Shown here piece by piece: positions 1-8,359 of a stretch of 36,743 nt of DNA (position 1 is its first letter; each line of letters begins with the position of its first letter). This DNA comes from Streptococcus mitis SK579 (GTDB lineage: Bacteria > Bacillota > Bacilli > Lactobacillales > Streptococcaceae), in contig NZ_AJJL01000004.1 of NCBI RefSeq assembly GCF_000257905.1, positions 1-36,743 on the forward strand, written 5' to 3'. A program made the position numbers and the translations under genes. The notes beneath the pieces are model-generated. The model was not told the DNA's origin and did no database searches. It saw nothing but the letters and a program-made list of their open reading frames with translations.

Positions 1-3000
1 TGAAATCTTTAGGCTGCGCTGTAACTATTTTTGGATCTGATGGTCTACTATCACCTTTCGTAGCTGTTGCTGTTACCTGACTTCTATCTTTAACCCCCTC
101 AGCTGGAATTAACAACGCTCCTGTTCCTGGATCAACAGTTACACCTGCTGGCTTATCTGACGATGACCATGTTCCATTTTGATCTTTGACTACTGCTACA
201 GTTTTATTTTGTTCTTTCTCATCAGTGTAGTTAACCGTAACTTTATCTGCATCTCCTGTTGGTGTCACTGTTACAGTTCCATCTTTTGGTGCTATTGCCA
301 TTGGTGACGTTGGCTTAGAATCACGTACTTTGAAGACTTTAGATGCATCTAATCTATCTGTACTATCGTCTTTATAGGTCACAATCACATTATTACCATC
401 AACTGTTACAGACTTAATTTTATCGCTAAAGGTTGGATTAGCTTGTTTTACAGCATTCTCAATTTGAGTCGCATCTGCATTGTCTAGTAATAACGGTGTT
501 CCTGGAGCTTGCGCATCATATTTAAATGTTTGAGGTTTCCATACAAATCGAATACGTCCAGGAGCTCCTACATCATTAGCATGACCTACATGCTCATAGT
601 TAGTATTTCCACTTGGATCTTCTGCAAATAAGTATCGTGAAATTTGCCCACTTTGTTCATTAAACTCACCCTTAGGAATCTCACCAGTTACCTTAAGAAT
701 AGCTGGAGAATTTTGACTTGCTGGCGTATCAGTGTGAATTTTAGTAGCCTTCAAGTAAAGTGCTGATCGAGTTTTCCCGTTCAAGTATGAATCTTCTGTA
801 CCTAGACCCTGTCTATTATCAGCAGCAAACGCTAGATGCAATTTAGAAATCTTACCAGAATTATCCCAAGCTTTCAGTGTAATATCGTTATTTTCCCCAG
901 AGTAAACATAGATCTCTTGTCTAGCTGGATTATCATAAGGAATTTCAACTATTGGTCTAATCTTATCATTTGATTCAACCAGCTTGTCTCCAGATATTTC
1001 ATGAGATATTCTTGATTTAGGATCAGTTACAGTGGCAGTACCATTAGTCGATACCTGTACTTCTTTACCAGGATTAGCATCTGAAACTTTTTTCTTAACC
1101 TGATTAACTTCACTCGGTGTTAAAGAAGTTACTTTTGTAACAGGTGTCTTAGCAGGAACTTTTGGCGTGAAATCTTGGAAAGTAGCAACCTTAGCATCAC
1201 TTGGATGTGAGATATTTCCTGCTTCATCTGTTGCTTTAGCTGTAACATTACCTTTCGGAATTTCCTTAGTCGGATCGATAAGCGCTTTACCACTTGCGTT
1301 AGCTACACCGCGTCCTAGTTCTTGATTTCCATGATCATATAAAACAACAGATGCACCTGGTTCTGTATCTACTTCAATTTGAGTTCTAGTTCCAGCTTTA
1401 TCCGTCAAGTTAGTTGGAATCGTTGGCTTACCTGGAGCTACATTATCTAAAACAACATTATCAGGTGTTTTTACATTACCTTTTTGAACAGATCCTCTAC
1501 CTTGGTGATTGTAGGTAATATTCCCGTTATTTTCAACAGTTACTTCTGACTTATTGATACCAGGATTGGCTTTTTCATAGGCTGTTTTAACTCTTTCTTT
1601 ATCTGTTGGAGTTAAATGATTAATATCTTTTACAGGTACTTTCTCTCCTTTATTTGCTAATACATATTGATTAGCCTCTTGAGATGATCTTATTCCTGAA
1701 GCTACCGTAATATCTTTATTTTCTGCAATAGCTTGGATTCTATCTAGGGTTTCAAATCTTGTACCTGAAGGCAATTCAAAGGTTACACTTCCATTTGAAT
1801 TTGGTGAAATTCGTACATTCGCCGCATTTTCTAACGTCTTATAACGTCCAGAACCTTCTTTTTCAATTTTAACTTTTTTCCCTTGAATAACTGCAGTGAT
1901 AATATCTGTTCTGCCTTGCGGAATAATAGTTACGCTTGTTGAACCATGATGAGGTTGCTGAATAGTCAAAGCTTGCGGTGCAGGTACTGTCGCTTGTTTT
2001 GGAGCACTTGCATCTGTTGTGTGATCACGATTATCAGTTGCTTTTGCTGTTACATTTCCATTTGGAATCGGTCTTGTAGGATTAATAGTAACTCGACCAC
2101 TTTCATTTGCCGTACCTTCTCCCAATTCATGGCCTGAGTGATCGTAAAGTTTTACTTTAGAACCTGGATCTGCCGATACAGTAGTCGGTGTTTGTGTATC
2201 TGCCTTATCGATTAAGGATGTTTCTATTACTGGGCGTTTTTGAATAGTGTATGCCGAAGCTACTTTATCTACTGATTTATCAGGATAAGTGATGGTAACA
2301 TTCCCTTTTTCATCTACTGAATAAGTTGCCTGATCTAATAATGCTCTGTATGCTGCATCTGTATATGTTCTATTGTTCTTCTCTTTAATCGCTGCAATGA
2401 TTTTCTCTTTTTCTGGACCACTTACAGCGTTTGGATTGTCTACAGTAATCTTTTTATCAATAGAAATATCATATTTTTTCGCTACTTCAAGAACGTTAAT
2501 GGTTGTACTAACATTTGCACTTGAACCAGCATTATGGCGTCCATACTTAGCTGTTGTTGTTTTAGTTACAATATAATAATTAAGAATCGTTTCTCCTAAA
2601 GGCTGATCCATTGCAATCGTTCCACTAGTTTTACCATTACGTCTAGTCTCTTCTGTAGATACAGCTGTTACTAAGAAACCACCTGATTCTTCTAGTCCTC
2701 TGACATGGCCTCTAGTATTTGGATTTGGTAAAAATGTTTCTAGATATTTTGCATAAGAAGAAACATTAACTTCGACATGATCTCCACGATATGCTGTAAT
2801 CCATTGCTTATCAACTCCGATATAACCTTTTGCTTTACCTTCGGAAGAAATTTGATCCGATCCTCCATGACCTATTTGAGATCTTGTAACATTCACAGGG
2901 TCACTTTTGGCTGATTCTTTCCCTCCAGCTGGAGTTGAAGTCGCTCTAACTTGCCCTTCAGGCAAACTATTTCGAGGATGTACCGTTGCATATCCATCAT

Positions 3001-5179
3001 TTCCAGCCTGAGCTTCTCCTATTAGCACATCATTATTATCGTAAAGTTTTACTGTTGAACCTACTGGTGCTTTTACTCTGACGTCTGCAGGTATACTTGC
3101 TTTACCTGTTAAGTCACTCTCGATGTGAGCACCAGATGTTAATGGAGCCTCTACTACATTGACAGGTTTCCATCCCTCAAGACTTCCGTAACCGCCTTCT
3201 TTCATATTTGAAATAACAGACGTTTGAGATCCTACTTTCATATCACTATTCAATCGTAAATTGATGATAGAATAGAACTTATTACTTGTATTATCTACTG
3301 AAGTAACAGTTGCTAGATTACTTTGAAGAGATTGCCATTGTTGATTAATCGTAGTACGTCTAATTGCAACTTGATGCTCTTGATTATTCGTATCTCTATA
3401 CTTCAAATACGCCATCCCTGCATCATGTGGTACAAATAATTTAATATTACGTTGATTAGATGTAACCTCACCTACAGGATGTCCCGGTGAATGATCAATC
3501 CATGAACGTCCTAATGAAACATCCACATTCGTTGCTTCACTCTCTTTGCCATCAACACTTTGAGTTACTGTTATCTTATCTTTCGGTACAAGTTGTTCTC
3601 CAGTATCTGATAGATTACTATTTAAACCAGCATCTAGTGAAACAACCCAATGACCACTTCCATCAACTTTTGTCTTCTTAAAAGTATTTCCATTTTTCTT
3701 AACAGAAATAGTCGCTCCTGGTTTCCCAGTCCCTGATAATTGATTATCTGTTGACGGTACAGTCTGCATACGTACAGTGTCGTTGGTTCGAGTATAGTTG
3801 TGGTTAACAGTAGGAGCGCCTACTGCATTGACATGGATACCTACAGCAGGGAAGTCTGAATTTCGACTTGTAATCGCCGCCTTACCACTTAAGCCAGAAT
3901 TTTCAAGAGTATTCTGTACAATAGCGGTCGCAAAGCGAGCAAAAAGATTGTGATGTGTTCCTCTAGTAGTTACTTCATAGACTATTCTATCTGGCACAGC
4001 TCCACCAATAAGTCTGTAGTGACCAATAAACATCTTATAATTAGAGAAAGGCGTACTAGCAGGGCGTCCTCTGGAAATTTCTCTCTCTTCTAGTACACTA
4101 CCACCAGCTCCACCTCTTTCTACTACACGAATATTTTCAATAGTATCATCTGATGTAACTGCAATACCAGCCCAAGCATGATTCTTATGAGCCGGACGGA
4201 CAGCCACTCTCCAAATAGTACGATCACCATCAATGTCATAATGAAGATTTTCAAACTGTTTAACTCCATCACCACTGATAGTACCTGAGTCGAGATTTCC
4301 AGCTACAGAACGATCAATTGATCGAGCTGCATAATGAGCTATTCTAAACCCAGAATAACCTTTTTTCTTCTTATCAAGAACATCCTCTGTCGCCTCATCT
4401 ACAAGATTACTTTTCGTATCTATCGGCAAAAGTTTATTGTCCTCTTTTGGCAATTCCAGACTATTAGCTTCCTTATCTACCTTACTTAAGCTTCTATCTT
4501 GAGCTGTGATAGTAAGATTTGAACTATCTTGAGAAACTTCTTCTTTATGAACTTCAGTAGCATTTTCATCCTTGCTCTTATCTTCTAGCAAAGAATCCTG
4601 AGCTTTAGTGCTTTCAGCATGATTAGCAGGCTCTTCTACCGATTCAGGAGAAGCTGTCTTGCTCTCTTCTTTCCCCTCAGGTTGACTAGCACTGCCTTCT
4701 TGATCTTTTAGTGTCTCGATCAACTTTCTAATCTTCAGAATATGCTGATCAATGTCCTCTGCTTTAGCATTCTTATCAGAAAGCAAACGTTTGCTTTCAT
4801 CCGCAAGTTGAAGAAGCTGATTAGACAATGGAGCAAGTTTACTTTCTTTTACCTTAACTGCACTATCTTTCAGCTCATCCATCACTTGAAGAAGGGCTGA
4901 TTTATCAGCAACTTTTGAAGTTTTTTCTTCCAAATTCCTTTCAGCAAGCTCTTTACTATCTGGCAAGGGTTCTTCCTTCGCCTTATCCCTACCATGATCA
5001 CTGAGCGTCTTCTCAGTCGCTGCTGTATCAGGAGATACCGATAGGCTATCCGCCCTAGCTACTCCATTTGCAAAAAACAAGAGTGCAGCTACAGCTACAC
5101 TAGCAGCACCAAAATGGTACTTTCTAATGGAATAGCGAAAAACTTTTTCACCATTCCTATTCTTCTTATGTCCAAACAT
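1..5179 (-). CDS. Large YSIRK-type cell-wall surface protein, 3' end outside the window
   Basis: The open frame runs from ATG at 5179 to the window edge with no stop, giving 1726 visible residues. The start MFGHKKNRNGEKVF is followed by YSIRK and a hydrophobic stretch ending near ANGVARA, a YSIRK signal peptide for septal secretion and sortase anchoring. AAAGGA lies about 8 bases upstream of the ATG. Residues about 60-165 are charged and helix-prone, followed by an acidic Ser/Glu-rich linker. Residues about 270-450 form a non-repetitive domain I do not recognise. Further on, three bacterial Ig-like modules (about 683-750, 981-1056, 1250-1330) alternate with short modules carrying a LTPxE...ANP pattern (about 1176-1226, 1343-1393, and a weaker one at 1553-1613). 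The LPxTG anchor must lie outside the window. An adhesin role is inferred from architecture only; the ligand is unknown. Confidence 0.9.
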   Translation of the reverse strand, partial: MFGHKKNRNGEKVFRYSIRKYHFGAASVAVAALLFFANGVARADSLSVSPDTAATEKTLSDHGRDKAKEEPLPDSKELAERNLEEKTSKVADKSALLQVMDELKDSAVKVKESKLAPLSNQLLQLADESKRLLSDKNAKAEDIDQHILKIRKLIETLKDQEGSASQPEGKEESKTASPESVEEPANHAESTKAQDSLLEDKSKDENATEVHKEEVSQDSSNLTITAQDRSLSKVDKEANSLELPKEDNKLLPIDTKSNLVDEATEDVLDKKKKGYSGFRIAHYAARSIDRSVAGNLDSGTISGDGVKQFENLHYDIDGDRTIWRVAVRPAHKNHAWAGIAVTSDDTIENIRVVERGGAGGSVLEEREISRGRPASTPFSNYKMFIGHYRLIGGAVPDRIVYEVTTRGTHHNLFARFATAIVQNTLENSGLSGKAAITSRNSDFPAVGIHVNAVGAPTVNHNYTRTNDTVRMQTVPSTDNQLSGTGKPGATISVKKNGNTFKKTKVDGSGHWVVSLDAGLNSNLSDTGEQLVPKDKITVTQSVDGKESEATNVDVSLGRSWIDHSPGHPVGEVTSNQRNIKLFVPHDAGMAYLKYRDTNNQEHQVAIRRTTINQQWQSLQSNLATVTSVDNTSNKFYSIINLRLNSDMKVGSQTSVISNMKEGGYGSLEGWKPVNVVEAPLTSGAHIESDLTGKASIPADVRVKAPVGSTVKLYDNNDVLIGEAQAGNDGYATVHPRNSLPEGQVRATSTPAGGKESAKSDPVNVTRSQIGHGGSDQISSEGKAKGYIGVDKQWITAYRGDHVEVNVSSYAKYLETFLPNPNTRGHVRGLEESGGFLVTAVSTEETRRNGKTSGTIAMDQPLGETILNYYIVTKTTTAKYGRHNAGSSANVSTTINVLEVAKKYDISIDKKITVDNPNAVSGPEKEKIIAAIKEKNNRTYTDAAYRALLDQATYSVDEKGNVTITYPDKSVDKVASAYTIQKRPVIETSLIDKADTQTPTTVSADPGSKVKLYDHSGHELGEGTANESGRVTINPTRPIPNGNVTAKATDNRDHTTDASAPKQATVPAPQALTIQQPHHGSTSVTIIPQGRTDIITAVIQGKKVKIEKEGSGRYKTLENAANVRISPNSNGSVTFELPSGTRFETLDRIQAIAENKDITVASGIRSSQEANQYVLANKGEKVPVKDINHLTPTDKERVKTAYEKANPGINKSEVTVENNGNITYNHQGRGSVQKGNVKTPDNVVLDNVAPGKPTIPTNLTDKAGTRTQIEVDTEPGASVVLYDHGNQELGRGVANASGKALIDPTKEIPKGNVTAKATDEAGNISHPSDAKVATFQDFTPKVPAKTPVTKVTSLTPSEVNQVKKKVSDANPGKEVQVSTNGTATVTDPKSRISHEISGDKLVESNDKIRPIVEIPYDNPARQEIYVYSGENNDITLKAWDNSGKISKLHLAFAADNRQGLGTEDSYLNGKTRSALYLKATKIHTDTPASQNSPAILKVTGEIPKGEFNEQSGQISRYLFAEDPSGNTNYEHVGHANDVGAPGRIRFVWKPQTFKYDAQAPGTPLLLDNADATQIENAVKQANPTFSDKIKSVTVDGNNVIVTYKDDSTDRLDASKVFKVRDSKPTSPMAIAPKDGTVTVTPTGDADKVTVNYTDEKEQNKTVAVVKDQNGTWSSSDKPAGVTVDPGTGALLIPAEGVKDRSQVTATATKGDSRPSDPKIVTAQPKDF

Positions 5180-5220
5180 AAATTTTTCCTTTCTACTTTT
5201 AAAATGACATAACTACATAT

Positions 5221-5249
5221 AGTTTATCACAATGGATTGATATAGTAAA
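5221..5249 (-). promoter_or_regulatory. Putative promoter of the YSIRK surface-protein gene
   Basis: On the minus strand, TTTACT (5244-5249) lies 17 bases from TAAACT (5221-5226), which has a TG extension (TGA before the -10). Each hexamer matches the sigma-A consensus at 4 of 6 positions. The predicted transcript start is about 35 bases upstream of the ATG at 5179. Confidence 0.45.
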
Positions 5250-5394
5250 TAGATATCTATAATAAATAATTAACAACTATATAGTATTTTTATAACAAAG
5301 CAGTTCCTAGAATAGTAAAATTTTCTTTGAAAAAAGAGCGATTAATACATGACAAAAAATCTTTAAACTATTGATTTCTGTATGTATAAAACAA

Positions 5395-5440
5395 GTCCCA
5401 CCGCTTATATATATATATATATATATATAAGCGGTGGGAC
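5395..5440. repeat. Perfect 46-bp palindrome with an alternating TA core
   Basis: The two 23-base halves are exact reverse complements. The outer arms are GTCCCACCGCTT and AAGCGGTGGGAC, and the centre is an uninterrupted TA alternation of 22 bases. It has no unpaired loop and no long T run directly after either arm, so it is not a typical intrinsic terminator, although RNA from either strand would form a very stable hairpin. It lies upstream of the YSIRK promoter and downstream of the BOX element. It could extrude as a cruciform or be a relic of a mobile repeat. Confidence 0.9.
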
Positions 5441-5678
5441 TATCCTCTATGTATGATTTTGTATATTTAATAATTAGAACTGAACTATAAAATATTAGTA
5501 GTATGATTTTTATAAAAATACCGATTATCTTTATTAAAGAAATGTCGAAAAAATCAATATGAAAACACTATATCATATTCAAGTTAGAATAGTATAAGAC
5601 GACTTCTAAAACATTGTTAGGAATTATTTTGGACAATCCTAGACTCAATTTATTATCTTCCAATCTACTATAATAAAC
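5441..5678. other. AT-rich intergenic stretch with no recognised gene
   Basis: This part of the 5180-5880 gap has stops in all frames and no good ribosome binding site with a following frame. I recognise no RNA gene in it. Decayed mobile-element sequence is possible but cannot be shown by eye. Confidence 0.5.
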
Positions 5679-5679
5679 T

Positions 5680-5795
5680 TATGCTCAATGAAAATCAAAG
5701 AGCAAACTAGGAAGCTAGCCGCAAGCTGCTCAAAGTATAGCTTTGAGGTTGCAGATAACGCTGACGTGGTTTGAAGAGATTTTCGAAGAATATTA
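5680..5795 (+). repeat. BOX intergenic repeat element (boxA-boxC type)
   Basis: The segment starts with CTCAATGAAAATCAAAGAGC and continues with the AAACTAGGAAGCTAGCCGCA block typical of pneumococcal boxA. It ends with CGCTGACGTGGTTTGAAGAG and ATTTTCGAAGA typical of boxC. A complete boxB unit is not obvious between them, so this looks like a short A-C arrangement of about 116 bases. BOX elements are mobile-like, hairpin-forming repeats of S. pneumoniae and close relatives, and support a Mitis-group origin. It lies downstream of the glnA terminator. Confidence 0.85.
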
Positions 5796-5844
5796 GTAAT
5801 CTACAAAAGACTAAATGTAAGTACTCCAGTCTTTAGAACAACAT

Positions 5845-5875
5845 AAAAAGGTTGCCCAAACGGACAACCTTTCTG
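5845..5875 (-). terminator. Intrinsic terminator of glnRA
   Basis: On the minus strand AAAGGTTGTCC, loop GTTT and GGGCAACCTTT form a stem with one G-T pair, followed by more T residues. It begins a few bases after the glnA stop at 5881. Confidence 0.8.
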
Positions 5876-5880
5876 TACCA

Positions 5881-7227
5881 TTAATATAAATCTAAATAGT
5901 TATCAATTTCCCATTGTGAAACGAAGGTTGCATAACTTGCCCATTCGATTCGTTTGGCTTCAAGGAAACTAGTATAGATATGTTCTCCAAGAGCCGCTCT
6001 GACAACTTCATCTTCAGTCAAAGCCTTCAAAGCGTTGTGAAGGGTTGATGGAAGGTCTGTAATGCCAGCTTCCTTACGCTCTTCTGCTGTCATAATGTAG
6101 ATATTTTCTTCGATAGGAGCTGGTGCTTCGATTTTGTTTTCAATACCATGCAAACCAACTTCCAAAAGAACCGCCATAGCGATGTATGGGTTTGCCATCG
6201 GATCCACTGAACGCAACTCAAGACGAGTTCCCATACCACGTGAAGCAGGCACGCGCACAAGTGGCGAACGGTTACGACCAGCCCAAGCAATGTAAACAGG
6301 CGCTTCATAACCTGGAACCAAACGTTTGTATGAGTTAACGGTTGGGTTCATGATGGCAGTATAGTTGTAAGCATGCTTAATCAAACCGCCAAGGAAATGA
6401 TAGGCCGTTTCTGACAACTGCATTCCTTTTGGATCATTTGGATCAAAGAAGGCATTGTTTCCTTCTGCATCAAACAGGGACATATTACAGTGCATACCTG
6501 ACCCAGCAATACCAAATTTTGGTTTGGCCATAAAGGTTGCATAAAGCCCATGTTTGCGAGCAATAGTTTTGACAACAAGCTTAAAGATTTGAATCTTATC
6601 ACAAGCACGGAGAACTTCATCGTATTTAAAATCAATCTCGTGTTGTCCAACCGCAACCTCGTGGTGACTCGCTTCTACTTCAAATCCCATTTTAGTCAAG
6701 ACATTGACAATCTCACGACGTGTATTGTCCGCAAGGTCAGTAGGCGCCAAATCAAAGTAGCCACCCTTGTCATTTACTTCAAGTGTTGGGTCCCCATTTT
6801 CATCTAGTTTAAACAAGAAGAATTCTGGCTCCGGACCAAGGTTGAAGGATTTGAATCCTACTTCTTCCATGTGACGAAGAGCACGTTTCAAATTGCCACG
6901 AGGGTCACCTGCAAATGGTTCACCTTCTGTTGTATAGACATCACAGATCAAACCTGCAACACTTCCATTTTCATCTCCCCACGGGAAGACTGTCCATGTA
7001 TCCAAGTCTGGGTACAAGTACATATCTGACTCATTGATACGTACAAAACCTTCAATAGAAGATCCATCAAACATAGCCTTATTTGACAAGACCTTATCTA
7101 ATTGTTCATCTGTAGCAGGAATTTCGACGTTTTTCATCGTTCCCAAAATATCTGAGAACATGAGACGGATAAAGGTAACATTTTTTTCCTTGACTTCACG
7201 ACGAATATCTGCAGCTGTGATTGGCAT
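5881..7227 (-). CDS. glnA: Type I glutamine synthetase
   Basis: This 448-residue cytoplasmic enzyme makes glutamine from glutamate, ammonia and ATP, the main ammonium-assimilation step. The GSI signatures are present: [10 protein letters not shown] near residue 52, GMHCNMSLF in the ATP-binding region, the loop [12 protein letters not shown], and [18 protein letters not shown] near the C terminus. The length fits the Gram-positive GSI-alpha group, which lacks the adenylylation insert of enterobacterial enzymes and is controlled by feedback and GlnR. AAGGAG precedes the ATG. The gene lies 36 bases after glnR with no terminator between, so the two are co-transcribed. Confidence 0.98.
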   Translation of the reverse strand: MPITAADIRREVKEKNVTFIRLMFSDILGTMKNVEIPATDEQLDKVLSNKAMFDGSSIEGFVRINESDMYLYPDLDTWTVFPWGDENGSVAGLICDVYTTEGEPFAGDPRGNLKRALRHMEEVGFKSFNLGPEPEFFLFKLDENGDPTLEVNDKGGYFDLAPTDLADNTRREIVNVLTKMGFEVEASHHEVAVGQHEIDFKYDEVLRACDKIQIFKLVVKTIARKHGLYATFMAKPKFGIAGSGMHCNMSLFDAEGNNAFFDPNDPKGMQLSETAYHFLGGLIKHAYNYTAIMNPTVNSYKRLVPGYEAPVYIAWAGRNRSPLVRVPASRGMGTRLELRSVDPMANPYIAMAVLLEVGLHGIENKIEAPAPIEENIYIMTAEERKEAGITDLPSTLHNALKALTEDEVVRAALGEHIYTSFLEAKRIEWASYATFVSQWEIDNYLDLY

Positions 7228-7263
7228 GAGTTTTCTCCTTAATCTATGACTACTTGCGGTTGC

Positions 7264-7620
7264 CTAACCGCGACCAAAAGGTGATCGTACTGAAGCAAAA
7301 CGTCCCTGTTGGAGAAGTTCATTGTGAAGTGCACGACGCACCTCAGTCTGACTCACCACTTTCTTGGACTTCGCTTCACGTTCAGCATATTTTTTCTTAA
7401 TGGCAGCGATATTATAACCTTCTGAGATATAATCTTTGATTTCAAGCAGACGATCCATGTCATTCAAGGAATACATGCGACGGTTCCCTTCATTTCGATC
7501 AGGTTTAATCAACTCTTGATCTTCATAATAACGAATCTGACGTGCCGATAGATCTGTCAACTTCATAACACTGCCAATAGGAAAAACAGCCATGTTTCGG
7601 CGAAATTCTTTTTCCTTCAT
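7264..7620 (-). CDS. glnR: MerR-family nitrogen repressor GlnR
   Basis: The 118-residue protein has an N-terminal winged helix-turn-helix of the MerR family (IGSVMKLTDLSARQIRYYED, about residues 16-35), followed by the wing (RRMYSLNDMDRLLEI) and a short charged tail. GlnR represses glnRA and other nitrogen genes when glutamine is plentiful, using feedback-inhibited glutamine synthetase as partner. A perfect GlnR operator lies directly upstream of its own promoter at 7680-7696, indicating autoregulation. GAAGGAAA precedes the ATG at 7620. Gene order FUSC-glnR-glnA after pgk matches the pneumococcal core genome as I recall it. Confidence 0.97.
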   Translation of the reverse strand: MKEKEFRRNMAVFPIGSVMKLTDLSARQIRYYEDQELIKPDRNEGNRRMYSLNDMDRLLEIKDYISEGYNIAAIKKKYAEREAKSKKVVSQTEVRRALHNELLQQGRFASVRSPFGRG

Positions 7621-7643
7621 TTACAATTTCCTTCTTTCTGTCT

Positions 7644-7672
7644 ATTATAGTCTAAAAAAAGACAAACGTCAA
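7644..7672 (-). promoter_or_regulatory. Promoter of glnRA
   Basis: On the minus strand TTGACG (7667-7672) and TATAAT (7644-7649) are separated by exactly 17 bases. The predicted start lies about 17 bases before the glnR ATG. Confidence 0.85.
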
Positions 7673-7679
7673 TTGATAA

Positions 7680-7696
7680 TGTTATAAAATGTAACA
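7680..7696. promoter_or_regulatory. GlnR operator (GlnR box)
   Basis: TGTTACATTTTATAACA on the minus strand fits the GlnR/TnrA consensus TGTNAN7TNACA at every fixed position. It ends 7 bases upstream of the -35 hexamer of glnRA and directly abuts the stop codon of the neighbouring membrane-protein gene at 7697. Confidence 0.88.
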
Positions 7697-8224
7697 TTAT
7701 TTTTCTTTTTTCTCTAAAAAGAGCCGAATGCGATCAATATCGTAATTTACGAGAATTGCAACAAAAACTCCCATGAAAGTTTCCGATACACGAGAAAATA
7801 CGTACAAAATTGTCTCTCCGCTCGGAATCGATAGGGTAATGATTAACATGGCCGCTACACCGCCAATAACGCCCGCTTTGTTATTCATGGCCACATTTGT
7901 CATAATGGTTAACATGGTGCAGATTGGAACAACTACTAAAGTTACCCAAAAAGCTTCATGGAAAAAGCCATTTAATAGGAAGAAGACCAGAGCATAGAAG
8001 CCACCGATACTATTTCCTAGAATGCGCGAAGTCCCAAAATGAACACTCTTATCAAAACTCTCCCTCAAGCTAAAAACGGCTGTCAAAGCACCGATTTGAA
8101 GACCTTTCCAGCCAAAAAAGCCAAAAATTAAGAGAACTAGAAAAACAGCAATACCTGTTTTAAAAGTTCGCATACCAAGTTTGAACTGGGATTTATCGAA
8201 TTTATATTTTTTAAAATAACTCAT
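7697..8224 (-). CDS. FUSC / aromatic acid exporter (ArAE_1-like) membrane protein
   Basis: This 175-residue integral membrane protein has a short basic cytoplasmic N terminus and about four to five hydrophobic segments (for example TGIAVFLVLLIFGFFGW and GNSIGGFYALVFFLLNGFF). The motif FSLRESFDKSVHFGTSRILG resembles the conserved loop of ArAE_1/FUSC proteins. Full-length members have a cytoplasmic C-terminal half, but this protein ends with IRLFLEKKEK after the membrane module. The substrate is unknown. It has its own extended -10 (TGATAAAAT, 8245-8253 on the minus strand) after the pgk terminator. Its stop codon abuts the GlnR box, and no terminator is visible, so it may read into glnR. Confidence 0.8.
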   Translation of the reverse strand: MSYFKKYKFDKSQFKLGMRTFKTGIAVFLVLLIFGFFGWKGLQIGALTAVFSLRESFDKSVHFGTSRILGNSIGGFYALVFFLLNGFFHEAFWVTLVVVPICTMLTIMTNVAMNNKAGVIGGVAAMLIITLSIPSGETILYVFSRVSETFMGVFVAILVNYDIDRIRLFLEKKEK

Positions 8225-8308
8225 AATCTCAACTTTCTATTTCCATTTTATCATAAATCGGTGATTTTTATGAGTAATAGTTGAGAGGAAGCGTTTTTAT
8301 TTCAAGCA

Positions 8309-8342
8309 AAAGAAAAGAGGAACTTTCATCCCTCTCTTCTTT
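8309..8342 (-). terminator. Intrinsic terminator of pgk
   Basis: On the minus strand AAGAAGAGAGG and CCTCTTTTCTT form an imperfect 11-bp stem around GATGAAAGTT, followed by TT. It starts about 18 bases after the pgk stop. Confidence 0.7.
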
Positions 8343-8359
8343 GATTCATTTATGAAATC

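Noticed and set aside
1946..3681. Several 60-70 codon plus-strand frames
   Set aside because: All lie opposite the continuous reading frame of the large YSIRK protein and show no ribosome binding sites.
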